From: Dankookia rubra
GTDB taxonomy: Bacteria; Pseudomonadota; Alphaproteobacteria; Acetobacterales; Acetobacteraceae
Direction of reading: 5' to 3'
Assembly: GCF_004355005.1 (NCBI RefSeq)
Contig: NZ_SMSJ01000006.1
Span: 174,918 to 238,917 of the forward strand
Length of the DNA stretch: 64,000 nucleotides
Part shown: in pieces, positions 52,849-63,098 of the stretch
How positions within the stretch are numbered: the stretch's first letter is position 1
Layout of the letters: each line of letters opens with the position of its first letter
Position numbers and translations under genes: made by a program
The notes under the pieces: model-generated
Seen by the model: the letters and a program-made list of their open reading frames with translations, nothing else
Databases searched by the model: none
Told to the model about the DNA's origin: nothing

Positions 52849-54108
52849 TCAACCCGCGACCCGAGCGATATCGGCGCCAACGGCAGCGAGCTTCGCCTCC
52901 ACCCGCTCATAGCCGCGGTCGAGGTGGTAGACCCGGTTCACGATCGTCTCGCCCTCGGCGGCCAAGCCGGCGAGGATGAGGGAGACCGAGGCGCGCAGGT
53001 CGGTCGCCATGACCGGCGCGCCCGAGAGCTTCGGCACGCCGCGGACAATGGCGGAATGGCCGTGGTAGTTGATCCGGGCGCCCATGCGCATGAGCTCCGG
53101 GACGTGCATGAAACGGTTCTCGAAGATCGTCTCGGTGATCATCGCGGCGCCCTCGGCGACGCACATCAGCGCCATGAACTGCGCCTGCATGTCGGTGGCG
53201 AAGCCCGGGAAGGGCTCGGTCATCACGTCGACGCCCGAGAGACCGTTCATGCGGGAGACGCGGAGGCCCTCCGGCCGCTCGGTCACCTCGACCCCGGCTT
53301 CCCGCAGGATGCGGGCCGTGGCGCCAAGATGGTCGAGGCGCGCGCCTTCCAGCAACACCCGGCCGCCGGTGATGGCGGCGGCGATGGCGAAGGTGCCGGC
53401 CTCGATCCGGTCCGGTACCACGCGGTGGGAGGCGCCGGTCAGGCTGGTGCTACCCTCGATCCGCAGCCGGTCGGTGCCGATGCCCTCGATCCGCGCGCCC
53501 ATCCGCATCAGGCATTCCGCGAGGTCGCTGATCTCCGGCTCGCGCGCCGCATTGACCAGCTCGGTCTCGCCATCCGCGAGGCAGGCGGCCATCAGCAGGT
53601 TCTCGGTCGCGCCGACCGAGACCTGGGGGAAGAGGATGCGGGCGCCCTTCAGGCCGCGCGGCGCCTTGGCCAGGATGTAGCCGGATTCGATCTCGATCTC
53701 GGCCCCCATCTGCTCGAGGCCCTTCAGGTGAAGATCGACCGGACGGGTGCCGATGGCACAGCCGCCGGGCAGCGAGACCTTCGCCTCGCCGAAGCGGGCC
53801 AGCAGCGGGCCAAGCACGAGAACCGAGGCGCGCATCTTCCGCACGAGGTCGTAGGGCGCCTCGAGGTTGGTGGCAGCGCCCGAGAGGGTGATGGTGCGCG
53901 CCGCCTTGTCGTGCTCGACCGTCAGGCCGTGCTGCTGCAGCAGCCCGGCCATGGTGGCGATATCGGCCAGGTCCGGCGCGTTCAGCAGGCGGAGCGGCCC
54001 GTCCGAGAGCAGGCCGGCGGCCATCAGCGGCAGCGCCGCGTTCTTGGCGCCGCTGATCGGGATGCGCCCTTCCAGCGGCCGGCCGCCGCGGATGCGGATG
54101 CGGTCCAT
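52849..54108 (-). CDS. murA: UDP-N-acetylglucosamine 1-carboxyvinyltransferase
   Basis: 419 aa, full length. Starts with [20 protein letters not shown] and has the active-site Cys117 in [17 protein letters not shown]. Later motifs [13 protein letters not shown] and YPL-type end match MurA. It transfers enolpyruvate from PEP to UDP-GlcNAc, the first committed peptidoglycan step; Cys at the active site predicts fosfomycin sensitivity. Followed 48 bp later by hisG on the same strand. Confidence 0.97.
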   Translation of the reverse strand: MDRIRIRGGRPLEGRIPISGAKNAALPLMAAGLLSDGPLRLLNAPDLADIATMAGLLQQHGLTVEHDKAARTITLSGAATNLEAPYDLVRKMRASVLVLGPLLARFGEAKVSLPGGCAIGTRPVDLHLKGLEQMGAEIEIESGYILAKAPRGLKGARILFPQVSVGATENLLMAACLADGETELVNAAREPEISDLAECLMRMGARIEGIGTDRLRIEGSTSLTGASHRVVPDRIEAGTFAIAAAITGGRVLLEGARLDHLGATARILREAGVEVTERPEGLRVSRMNGLSGVDVMTEPFPGFATDMQAQFMALMCVAEGAAMITETIFENRFMHVPELMRMGARINYHGHSAIVRGVPKLSGAPVMATDLRASVSLILAGLAAEGETIVNRVYHLDRGYERVEAKLAAVGADIARVAG

Positions 54109-54182
54109 GTGCGGCGTTCCCTACTGCGAAATGCGCCGGCGCTGCGTCGTGCAGGCGGCGTGATCGGCACGGCACGGCATGG

Positions 54183-54737
54183 TCAGAGCTTCGGCAGCGC
54201 GACGCCGCGCTGGTGCATGTACTTCCCGGCCCGGTCGGCATAGCTGACATCCGGCGGCGCCGCGCCCTGCAGGAACAGGAACTGGCAGATGCCCTCGTTC
54301 GCGTAGATGCGGGCGGGCAGCGGCGTGGTGTTGCTGATCTCGATCGTCACCTGCCCCTCCCATTCCGGCTCCAGCGGGGTGACGTTCACGATCAGCCCGC
54401 AGCGGGCGTAGGTCGACTTGCCCAGGCAGATCACCAGCACGTCGCGCGGGATGCGGAAATATTCGACCGTGTGGGCGAGCACGAAGGAGTTGGGCGGGAC
54501 GATGCAGGTCTCGCCGCGGCGGGTGACGAAGCTGTCCTCGGCGAAGTGCTTCGGGTCGACCAGGGCGTTGTCGACATTGGTGAAGACCTTGAACTCGTCG
54601 GCCACGCGGGCGTCGTAGCCGAAGGAGGACAGGCCGAAGGAGATCATGCCTTCGCGCCGCTGCGCCTCGACGAAGGGCTCGATCATGCCGTGATCGGCCG
54701 CCATCCGGCGGATCCAGTGGTCGGGCATGATCGACAT
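54183..54737 (-). CDS. dcd: dCTP deaminase
   Basis: 184 aa. Motifs [60 protein letters not shown] and the trimer-forming [20 protein letters not shown] are those of Dcd. It deaminates dCTP to dUTP in the cytoplasm for dTTP synthesis. It is the first gene of the dcd-murA-hisG-hisD run. Confidence 0.96.
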   Translation of the reverse strand: MSIMPDHWIRRMAADHGMIEPFVEAQRREGMISFGLSSFGYDARVADEFKVFTNVDNALVDPKHFAEDSFVTRRGETCIVPPNSFVLAHTVEYFRIPRDVLVICLGKSTYARCGLIVNVTPLEPEWEGQVTIEISNTTPLPARIYANEGICQFLFLQGAAPPDVSYADRAGKYMHQRGVALPKL

Positions 54738-54849
54738 GGCGGCGCGCCTTCGGGGTGGGGGGACTGCACGGCCCCGGCTGGCCCGGGCGCCCCGGAATGG
54801 GCCGCCCCCTTAGCCCAGCCGCCCGGCAGCGGCAACCGGAACCATGCCC

Positions 54850-55023
54850 TCAGGCCTTGTCTCCGGGCTTTTCCGGCGGGGCTTCCCGCGCCCGGGCCTG
54901 GGCCTTCCGCTTGCGGAGGTTGGCGCGCAGCGCCGCGGCCAGCCGCGCCTCGCGCTCGGCCTTGGGGTCCGGATCGGGCCTGGCCGGATTGGTCTTCGGG
55001 GTCGGGTCGGGCGGCTTCGCCAT
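54850..55023 (-). CDS. small basic protein, 57 aa
   Basis: Begins MAKPPDPTPKTNPARPDPDP, then a basic helix (EAREARLAAAL-type, with ALRANLRKRKAQARAREA) and ends PGDKA. Short proteins with this proline-rich start and Arg/Lys helix are common in Rhodospirillales. The start at 55023 has no strong ribosome site. Confidence 0.5.
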   Translation of the reverse strand: MAKPPDPTPKTNPARPDPDPKAEREARLAAALRANLRKRKAQARAREAPPEKPGDKA

Positions 55024-55239
55024 GTGCAAGGGATCGCCGGGCAGAGGCGCGGCGTCAACGCTCCGCCGCCCGCCACCGCGGCGCGCGCGATGGCCTGATC
55101 CGCAAGGCTTTTCCCGTGCTGGCGTCGATGCCACATGCGTGGTGGATGGCCGTGGATGCGGGTCGCGCTTGCTTGACAGGTAGCGGGGTGTGCCGTAGCA
55201 GCCACGTGCCTTCCGACGGGGAGCCGGAGGAGGAGCGCG

Positions 55240-55533
55240 GTGAGCGAGAAAGACGGGTTCGAGGAGCGGTTGCGCGAGGCCAGGACCCGCAGGGGACTGG
55301 ACAAGCCGCAGGCCACCCGGGGCTCGCCTAACTCAGGACCTTGGGGCGTCGGTTTCCGCGCCGGTGTCGAGGTGGTGTCGGCCCTCGGGGTTGGCGTTTT
55401 CCTCGGGATCGTGCTGGACCGCTGGCTCGGGACCTGGCCGTGGCTCTTCCTGCTGTTCTTCGTCCTGGGCAGCGCCGCCGGGATTCTGAACGTCTATCGC
55501 TTGTTCAGTCCACGCCGCGGCGCTGGTCGATGA
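55240..55533 (+). CDS. atpI: ATP synthase protein AtpI/AtpZ-like
   Basis: 97 aa, GTG start with GGAGGAG upstream. A charged N-terminus is followed by two membrane segments (VEVVSALGVGVFLGIVLDRW and LFLLFFVLGSAAGILNVYRL). It heads the F0 operon and is thought to aid c-ring assembly or metal entry. 47 bp before atpB. Confidence 0.9.
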   Translation: MSEKDGFEERLREARTRRGLDKPQATRGSPNSGPWGVGFRAGVEVVSALGVGVFLGIVLDRWLGTWPWLFLLFFVLGSAAGILNVYRLFSPRRGAGR

Positions 55534-55580
55534 CGGGCCGTGCCTGACCGCGCGGCGCAAACGGGTGCTGGGAGCCGAAA

Positions 55581-56339
55581 GTGGCCGCCGAAGGCAAATC
55601 GATCGACGCGCTGAGCCAGTTCGAGCTGACCCCCGTTCTCGGGGCCGTCGGCAATGCGGTGGGGTTCACCCAGTCGACTGCGCATATGCTGCTGGCCGTC
55701 GGGCTGGTGACCGCGCTCATGCTGTGGGGCGTGTCCAGGCGCGCCATCGTGCCGGGCCGGCTGCAGGCCCTGGCCGAGAGCAGCTACGAATTCGTCCATG
55801 AATTGGTCGTCGGCCAGGTCGGCGACCAGGGCCGGAAGTACTTCCCCTTCGTCTTCTCGCTCTTCATGTTCATCCTGTTCGGCAACCTGCTCGGCATGGT
55901 GCCCTACGGGTTCACCTTCACCAGCCACATCGCGGTCACCTTCGGCCTGGCGGCGCTGGTCTTCGTGGTGGTGACGGTCATCGCGCTGATGATCCACGGC
56001 ACGCATTTCTTCGGCTACTTCTTCCCCGAAGGCGCGCCGAAGGTGCTGGCACCGCTGATCATCCCGATCGAGGTCATCTCCTACCTCTCGCGTCCGGTCA
56101 GCCTCTCGGTCCGACTCTTCGCCAACATGGTTGCCGGCCACGTCATGCTGAAGGTCTTCGCCACCTTCGTCGTGATGATCGGCTCCGCCGCCGGGGTGCT
56201 GGGCATCCTCGGCGCGACCCTGCCGCTCGCGGTGAACATCGCGCTGATCGGCTTCGAATTGCTGGTGGCCTTCCTGCAGGCCTACGTCTTCGCCATCCTG
56301 ACCAGCATCTACCTGCACGACGCGGTGCACCTGCACTGA
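55581..56339 (+). CDS. atpB: F0F1 ATP synthase subunit a
   Basis: 252 aa, GTG start. About six membrane segments. The essential Arg is in PVSLSVRLFANMVAGH, and LIGFELLVAFLQAYVFAIL is the conserved final helix. It forms the proton half-channels next to the c ring. A 55-bp gap before atpE contains AAGGAAGG as the ribosome site of atpE. Confidence 0.96.
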   Translation: MAAEGKSIDALSQFELTPVLGAVGNAVGFTQSTAHMLLAVGLVTALMLWGVSRRAIVPGRLQALAESSYEFVHELVVGQVGDQGRKYFPFVFSLFMFILFGNLLGMVPYGFTFTSHIAVTFGLAALVFVVVTVIALMIHGTHFFGYFFPEGAPKVLAPLIIPIEVISYLSRPVSLSVRLFANMVAGHVMLKVFATFVVMIGSAAGVLGILGATLPLAVNIALIGFELLVAFLQAYVFAILTSIYLHDAVHLH

Positions 56340-56394
56340 GTTGTCGGGCTGACCCCAACCAACCCCTTCAGCACACAAGGAAGGACTGCTTCAC

Positions 56395-56619
56395 ATGGAC
56401 GTTCTCGCCGCGAAGGCCCTCGGGGCCGGTCTCGCAGTTATCGCCCTCGCCGGCGTCGGCATCGGCATCGGCAACATCTTCTCCGCCATGGTGTCGAGCG
56501 TGGCCCGCAACCCGGGCGCCCGCGACGCGGTCTTCCCGATCGGCATCCTGGGCTTCGCGCTGACGGAAGCCGTCGCGCTCTTCGCCCTGCTGATCGCCTT
56601 CCTCATCCTGTTCACCTGA
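56395..56619 (+). CDS. atpE: F0F1 ATP synthase subunit c
   Basis: 74 aa, two hydrophobic helices separated by the polar loop [11 protein letters not shown]. The proton-carrying Glu58 sits in [20 protein letters not shown]. No sodium-binding pattern is visible, so a proton-driven ring is expected. Confidence 0.97.
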   Translation: MDVLAAKALGAGLAVIALAGVGIGIGNIFSAMVSSVARNPGARDAVFPIGILGFALTEAVALFALLIAFLILFT

Positions 56620-56690
56620 GACGGCCGGATGGCGCGCCTGCCCGGACCGGCGGGCGCGTGTCTGCGTCCAATCAGGCGAGGAGATTTGCC

Positions 56691-57317
56691 GTGAGCCCTC
56701 GGGCCTTGAAGCCTTGGGTCCTGACCGCGACGGTGGCGTTGCTGGCCCTGGCACCCCGCTTGGCCCTCGCGGCCGATACCCATCCCGGCGAGCCGGTGAC
56801 GGGCATGCCGCAGCTGGCCTTCGGGCACCCCGAACAGGGGCGCTACCTGATCGCCAACATCGTCTGGCTCTTCATCATCTTCGGCGTGCTCTACTACGTC
56901 ATGGCGCAGTACGCGCTGCCGGCGGTGGGCAACGTGCTGGAGGCGCGGCGGGCGCATATCGAGGGTGACCTCGAGCAGGCCCAGGCCGCAAAACTGCGCG
57001 CCGATGCCGCAATGGCCGAGCACCAGGCCGGGACCGCCCGGGCGCGTGCCGAGGCGCAGGCTTCCGTCGCCAATGCGGCGCAGCAGGCGCAGGCCGAGGC
57101 CGCCAGCAAGGCCGAGGCGCTGAATGCCCGGCTGAACGCGCAGATCGCGGCCGCCGAGGAGCGCATCACCGCGTCGCGCGACAGCGCGATGGGCGCGCTG
57201 CGCAGCGTCGCCGCCGACACGGCGGAAGCGCTGGTGACCCGGCTAACGGGCCTTGCCGACCGTGCCGCGGTCGAGCAGGCGGTCGGCGCCGAACTGGCAG
57301 CGCGGGGGCGGGCCTGA
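56691..57317 (+). CDS. atpF': F0F1 ATP synthase subunit b'
   Basis: 208 aa from GTG at 56691 with GAGGAG upstream. A hydrophobic N-terminal signal-like part (VLTATVALLALAPRLALAAD) precedes the membrane anchor (LIANIVWLFIIFGVLYYVM), then a long Ala/Glu/Arg coiled coil. It pairs with b as the peripheral stalk, as usual in alphaproteobacteria. Ends in a TGATG overlap with atpF. Confidence 0.93.
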   Translation: MSPRALKPWVLTATVALLALAPRLALAADTHPGEPVTGMPQLAFGHPEQGRYLIANIVWLFIIFGVLYYVMAQYALPAVGNVLEARRAHIEGDLEQAQAAKLRADAAMAEHQAGTARARAEAQASVANAAQQAQAEAASKAEALNARLNAQIAAAEERITASRDSAMGALRSVAADTAEALVTRLTGLADRAAVEQAVGAELAARGRA

Positions 57318-57820
57318 TGCATCACTACGAACATTTTTGGCTCGACCCGAAGTTCTGGGTCGGCGTCAGCTTTGTCATCTTCCTGCTGCTCGTCGGCCGG
57401 AAGGCCTGGGCACAGCTGACCGGGATGCTCGATGCCCGCGCCGAGAAGGTGCGGGCCGAGCTGGCCGAAGCCGCGCGGCTGCGCGAGGAGGCCGAGGCCA
57501 TGCTGAAGCAGGCCGAGGCCGACCGCGCCGCGGCGGCCGAGGAGGCCAAGGAGATGCTGCGCCGGGCGCATGCAGAGGCGGCGCGGGTCGGCGAAGCGGC
57601 CGCGGTGGAGGCCGAGGCTTCGGCAGCGCGGCGCGAGCGGATGGCGATGGACCGGATCGCGGCGGCCGAGGCCGGGGCGGTTGCGGAAGTGCGCCAGGCG
57701 GCGGCGGAGATCGCCACCGCGGCGGCGCGCAACGTCATCGCCCAGGGCATGACCCAGGACGCCGACGCGAAGCTAATCGACGCCGCCGTGGCCGACCTGC
57801 CGCGCGCCTTGCGCGCCTGA
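57317..57820 (+). CDS. atpF: F0F1 ATP synthase subunit b
   Basis: 167 aa. Membrane anchor FWVGVSFVIFLLLVGRKAW near the N-terminus and a long coiled coil (ARAEKVRAELAEAARLREEA-like). Starts at the stop of b' (1-base overlap) so the two stalk subunits are coupled. The operon ends with a strong terminator. Confidence 0.95.
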   Translation: MHHYEHFWLDPKFWVGVSFVIFLLLVGRKAWAQLTGMLDARAEKVRAELAEAARLREEAEAMLKQAEADRAAAAEEAKEMLRRAHAEAARVGEAAAVEAEASAARRERMAMDRIAAAEAGAVAEVRQAAAEIATAAARNVIAQGMTQDADAKLIDAAVADLPRALRA

Positions 57821-57864
57821 GGCGAGCCGACAGTTTAGTGGCTTGGCCCCGTGCCGGGCGGATG

Positions 57865-57888
57865 AACGGGGGCCTCGCGGCCCCCGTT
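57865..57888 (+). terminator. rho-independent terminator of the F0 operon
   Basis: AACGGGGGCC and GGCCCCCGTT pair around TCGC, followed by TTCGTTTTG. Stem, loop and T tract all fit. Confidence 0.85.
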
Positions 57889-57972
57889 TCGTTTTGCGCC
57901 TCTCGACGGCTTTGCGGATCGCAGGCGGCGCGATAACGTCCCGCGCCTTCAGGTGCTGGGAGATCAATCATA

Positions 57973-59559
57973 ATGCGACGTCTTGCCCTTGCCGCCGCGC
58001 TGCTTTGCGGCACGTCCCTTGCTATCCCCGCGCCGGCCAGTGCCCAGGTCTTCCGCTGGGCCAACGACGGCGACGTCAACTCGATGGACCCGTACACGCG
58101 GCAGGAGACCTTCCTGCTGTCCTTCAACGCCAACATCTACGAGCCGCTGGTGCGGCGGGACAGGCAGATGGGCCTGGAGCCGGCCCTGGCCGAGCGCTGG
58201 GAGCAGCCTTCCCCGACCGTTTGGCGCTTCCACCTGCGCCGCGGCGTCAAGTTCACCGACGGCACGCCCTTCACCGCCGACGACGTGATCTTCAGCGCCG
58301 AACGCGTGCGCGGGCCGGGCAGTCAGATGAACTCCGTGCTGGCCTCGGTGAAGGAGGTCCGCAAGGTCGACGACCACACGGTCGAATTCGAGACCCGGGT
58401 CCCCAATCCCATCCTGATCCAGGAGATCACCAACTGGGGGATGATGTCCAAGGCCTGGGCGGAGAAGAACAACGCCGTCCGGCCAACCGACCTGACCACG
58501 CGGGATGAGAATTTCGCCACCCGCAACGCCATGGGCACCGGTCCCTTCCGGCTCGTGAGCCGCGAGCCCGACCGCAAGACGGTGCTGGAGCGCAACCCGG
58601 GCTGGTGGGACAAGCCGACCCACAACGTGGAGCGGGCCGAGCTCAACATCATCGCCAATGACGCGACGCGGGTCGCCGCCCTGCTCTCGGGCGAGGTGGA
58701 CTTCGTCTACACCGTGCCGCCGCAGGACGTGGATCGCATCCGCCGCACGCCGGGCATGCAGGTCATCCAAGGGGCGGAGCTGCGGACGATCTTCTTCGGC
58801 CTTGACCAGCTCCGCGACGAATTGCTCAAGAGCGACGTGAAGGGCAAGAACCCTTTTAAGGACGTCCGCGTCCGCCGCGCCATGCTGCTCGCCATCGACG
58901 TCAACTCCATCCAGCGCATCGTCATGCGCGGCCAGTCGCGCCCGACCAACCTGCTCTATGGGCCAGGCGTGAACGGCTTCCGCGAGGAGGACGACAAGCG
59001 CCCGGCGGTCAACATTGAGGAGGCGAAGAAGCTGCTGGCCGATGCCGGCTACCCCAACGGCTTCGGCGTCACGCTCGACTGCCCGAACGACCGCTACGTG
59101 AACGATGAGGCGATCTGCACCGCGACGGTTGCGATGCTGGCCCGCATCGGCATCCGGGTGAATCTGGTCGCGCAGACTCGGGCCCGCTACTTCGCCGAGA
59201 TTAACGGCCCCCGCTACAACACCAGCTTCTACATGCTGGGCTGGACGCCGACCTCGGTGGACGCCCATAACTCCTTGTTCAACTTGGCCGCAACGCGGGA
59301 CGGCACCCGCGGCGTCTTCAACAGCGCCGGCTACTCCAACCCCACCTTCGATCAGCTGGTCGGGCAGATCGCGGTGGAGACGGACGCGGCGAAGCGCCAG
59401 CAGCAGATCAGCCAGGCGAGCAAGATCCTGCAGGACGACGTGGCCTTCCTGCCCCTGCACCAGCAGCAGATCGTCTGGGCGGCGCGCAGCAATGCCGAAG
59501 TGGTGCAGACCCCCGACAACTACTTCCAGCTGCGGCATGTCCGCCTGCAGGCGAAGTAG
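57973..59559 (+). CDS. family-5 extracellular solute-binding protein (peptide/nickel type)
   Basis: 528 aa; ATG at 57973 with GGGAG upstream and a signal peptide (MRRLALAAALLCGTSLAIPA). The mature part has the family phrases NIYEPLVRRDRQMGLEPALA, WRFHLRRGVKFTDGTPFTAD and FKDVRVRRAMLLAIDVNSI. It binds peptides, or a related ligand, for an ABC importer; no permease genes are in the window. Confidence 0.88.
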   Translation: MRRLALAAALLCGTSLAIPAPASAQVFRWANDGDVNSMDPYTRQETFLLSFNANIYEPLVRRDRQMGLEPALAERWEQPSPTVWRFHLRRGVKFTDGTPFTADDVIFSAERVRGPGSQMNSVLASVKEVRKVDDHTVEFETRVPNPILIQEITNWGMMSKAWAEKNNAVRPTDLTTRDENFATRNAMGTGPFRLVSREPDRKTVLERNPGWWDKPTHNVERAELNIIANDATRVAALLSGEVDFVYTVPPQDVDRIRRTPGMQVIQGAELRTIFFGLDQLRDELLKSDVKGKNPFKDVRVRRAMLLAIDVNSIQRIVMRGQSRPTNLLYGPGVNGFREEDDKRPAVNIEEAKKLLADAGYPNGFGVTLDCPNDRYVNDEAICTATVAMLARIGIRVNLVAQTRARYFAEINGPRYNTSFYMLGWTPTSVDAHNSLFNLAATRDGTRGVFNSAGYSNPTFDQLVGQIAVETDAAKRQQQISQASKILQDDVAFLPLHQQQIVWAARSNAEVVQTPDNYFQLRHVRLQAK

Positions 59560-59569
59560 CCCGACAGGA

Positions 59570-59593
59570 CCGGGGAGGGGCGACCCTCCCCGG
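59570..59593. terminator. hairpin between convergent genes
   Basis: CCGGGGAGGG and CCCTCCCCGG pair around GCGA, between the binding protein and the convergent DctP gene. Confidence 0.7.
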
Positions 59594-59607
59594 CCCAGCC
59601 CTGCGCC

Positions 59608-60699
<1,092 letters not shown>

Positions 60700-60776
60700 T
60701 CTGGATGTTTCTCCCTGGGGTTGGGTGGCCTCAGATTGCGCGGAACCGTCCCGCCGCGCAACGGAGCTTCCATGCC

Positions 60777-62651
60777 TCAGACGTCGGCAAAGGCGCCGCT
60801 CTGCTGCCGCCACAGCCGGGCATAGACGCCGTCCTGCCGCAGCAGCCCGGCATGGGTGCCTTCCTCGGCGATCCGGCCGTGCTCCATCACCACCAGCCGG
60901 TCCATGCGCGACAGGGTGGACAGGCGGTGGGCGATGGCGATCACCGTCTTGCCCTCCATCAGCGTCTCCAGCTGTTCCTGGATCGCCGCCTCCACCTCCG
61001 AGTCCAGCGCGCTGGTCGCCTCGTCGAGCACCAGGATCGGCGCGTCCTTCAGCAGGACGCGCGCGATGGCGACGCGCTGCCGCTGACCGCCGGACAGCTT
61101 CACCCCGCGTTCGCCGACATGGGCGTCGTAGCCGCTGCGGCCGCGCCAGTCGGCCAGGTCGCGGATGAAGGCATCGGCATGGGCGCGGGCGGCCGCCGCC
61201 TCGATCTCGGCCGTGGTCGCCTCCGGCCGCCCGTATCGGATGTTGTCGCGGATCGAGCGGTGCAGCAGCGCGGTATCCTGCGTTACCACGCCGATCGCGG
61301 CGCGCAGGCTCTCCAGCGTGACGCCGTCGATGTCCTGGCCGTCGATCAGGATCCGCCCCTCCTCCGGCCGGAAGAAGCCGAGCAGCAGGTTGACCAGCGT
61401 CGACTTGCCCGCGCCGGAATGGCCGACCAGCCCGACCCGCTCGCCCGGCGCGACCCGCAGGTCGAGGCCCTGCAGCACGCCCGTCTCCCGCCCGTAGGCG
61501 AAGCGCACCCGCTCGAAGCGGATCTCGCCTCGCGGCACCTGCAGCGCCACGGCGCCGGGCGGGTCGGGCGCGGTCGGCGGCACCGCGATGGAGTTCATGC
61601 TCTCCTGCACCACGCCCAGGCTCTCGAAGATCGAGGTGACGTTGAAGGCGACCCAGCCGGAGATGTTGGCGATCTGCCAAGCCATCGGCAGCGCCGTCGC
61701 CACCGCCGCAACCTCGATCGCGCCCCGGGTCCAGAGCCAGACCGCGACCGAAGCCATCGCGGTGATCATCGCCGCGTTCAGCGTCGCCAGGGCGAAGCCG
61801 TTGAAGGTGACCAGCCGCATCTGCCGCTGGAAGGCGGACGTCAGCGCCAGCAGCCCGTCGCGGATGAAGGCGTCCTCCTCCCGCGCCCGGGCGAAGAGCT
61901 TCACCGTCTGGATGTTGGTATAACTGTCGACGATCCGCCCGGTCAGCAGGCTGCGCTGCGCCGAGGCTTCGCGCGAGCGTTCCCGCATCCGCGGCACCAG
62001 GTAGCGCAGCAGCAGGGCGTAGAGCGGGAACCAGGCGAGGATCGGCAGCGCCAGCCGCCAATCGGTCTGCGCCAGCAGCAGCACCGCGGCGGTGCCGTAG
62101 ACCAGGATGTACCAGACCGCGTTGATGACCTGGACGATGCTCTCGCGCAGCGCCGGCCCGGCCTGCATGACCCGGTTGGCGATGCGGCCGGCGAAATCCT
62201 CCTGGAAGAAGGGAAGGCCCTGGCGGACCACCTGCCAGTGGCTCTGCCAGCGGATCAGGCTGGTGACGTTGCCGTTGATGCCCTGCTGGGTGATCAGGTT
62301 CTGCAGCAGCAGCGCAGAGGGCCGGCCGATCAGCACCAGGGCGCCCATGCCGACCAGCATCGGCCAAGCCTCGGCCCAAAGCCTGTCGGGCGCATGGGTG
62401 GTCAGCAGGCCAATCAGCTTGCCGATCATGGTCGGGATGGCGGCGTCCATCAGCGCCACCAGCAGTCCGGCGACGAAGAGCGCGACGAACAGCGCCCGGG
62501 TCTGCTTGAGGAAGTGCCAGTAGAAGCCGGTCAAGGTGCGCGGCGGCGCCGTCTCCGGCACCGGGCTGCCGAGCAGGCGGCCGGCGGACTCGCCGGGCGG
62601 CGCGACGGGGTCGATCAAGCGTTCGAAAAGTCGGAAGGGGCGCAGGGACAT
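60777..62651 (-). CDS. ABC transporter, fused permease/ATPase exporter
   Basis: 624 aa. Six membrane helices (residues ~40-340), then Walker A GHSGAGKSTLVN, signature LSGGQRQRVAIARV, Walker B ILVLDEATSALDS and H-loop IAIAHRLSTL. This is the type IV half-exporter fold (MsbA / multidrug type), acting as a homodimer in the inner membrane. Substrate unknown. Followed by the DctP gene 77 bp downstream. Confidence 0.9.
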   Translation of the reverse strand: MSLRPFRLFERLIDPVAPPGESAGRLLGSPVPETAPPRTLTGFYWHFLKQTRALFVALFVAGLLVALMDAAIPTMIGKLIGLLTTHAPDRLWAEAWPMLVGMGALVLIGRPSALLLQNLITQQGINGNVTSLIRWQSHWQVVRQGLPFFQEDFAGRIANRVMQAGPALRESIVQVINAVWYILVYGTAAVLLLAQTDWRLALPILAWFPLYALLLRYLVPRMRERSREASAQRSLLTGRIVDSYTNIQTVKLFARAREEDAFIRDGLLALTSAFQRQMRLVTFNGFALATLNAAMITAMASVAVWLWTRGAIEVAAVATALPMAWQIANISGWVAFNVTSIFESLGVVQESMNSIAVPPTAPDPPGAVALQVPRGEIRFERVRFAYGRETGVLQGLDLRVAPGERVGLVGHSGAGKSTLVNLLLGFFRPEEGRILIDGQDIDGVTLESLRAAIGVVTQDTALLHRSIRDNIRYGRPEATTAEIEAAAARAHADAFIRDLADWRGRSGYDAHVGERGVKLSGGQRQRVAIARVLLKDAPILVLDEATSALDSEVEAAIQEQLETLMEGKTVIAIAHRLSTLSRMDRLVVMEHGRIAEEGTHAGLLRQDGVYARLWRQQSGAFADV

Positions 62652-62792
62652 GCTGCAGGAACCGCCCTGCGCCGCCTGGGATCAAGCGAAATCCCGTGAC
62701 GAAGGCGCGACATGGCCGGGAACTTGCAGGGCCAACGCCGGATTCAGGATTTGCCCGTACCGTACCGGGTGCAACGCACAGGAAGCCTCCGC

Positions 62793-62990
62793 ATGCGCGA
62801 CCCGTCCGACCCCCTGGACCGCACCGCCGCCCTGTTCTCCGCCTGCCTGATGGAGGCGGCACGCGGCCGGGCGCGGACCGCGGCGCATCTGCGGGTCAGC
62901 GGCCCGGGGGCGCTGCCCATGATGCTGGCGCAGGGCCTGTTCACCGCCGTCGCGGCGCTGGCCGTGCTGCGGCTGTTCCTCCGGTTCTGA
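62793..62990 (+). CDS. small membrane protein, 65 aa
   Basis: MRDPSDPLDRTAALFSACLM, then GPGALPMMLAQGLFTAVAAL and a basic end (RLFLRF). One membrane segment at the C-terminal half. AGGA lies nine bases upstream of the ATG at 62793. Divergent from the ABC exporter. Not recognised. Confidence 0.5.
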   Translation: MRDPSDPLDRTAALFSACLMEAARGRARTAAHLRVSGPGALPMMLAQGLFTAVAALAVLRLFLRF

Positions 62991-63098
62991 ACCGAATCGC
63001 GGCAGGGCGTGAACGCCCGGAAGCGCGAACCGGCGCCAGTGACAACGCGCGGCAGCGGACCGGCGTCCGGACCTCGGCGCAATCCGCTGCAGGCGGTC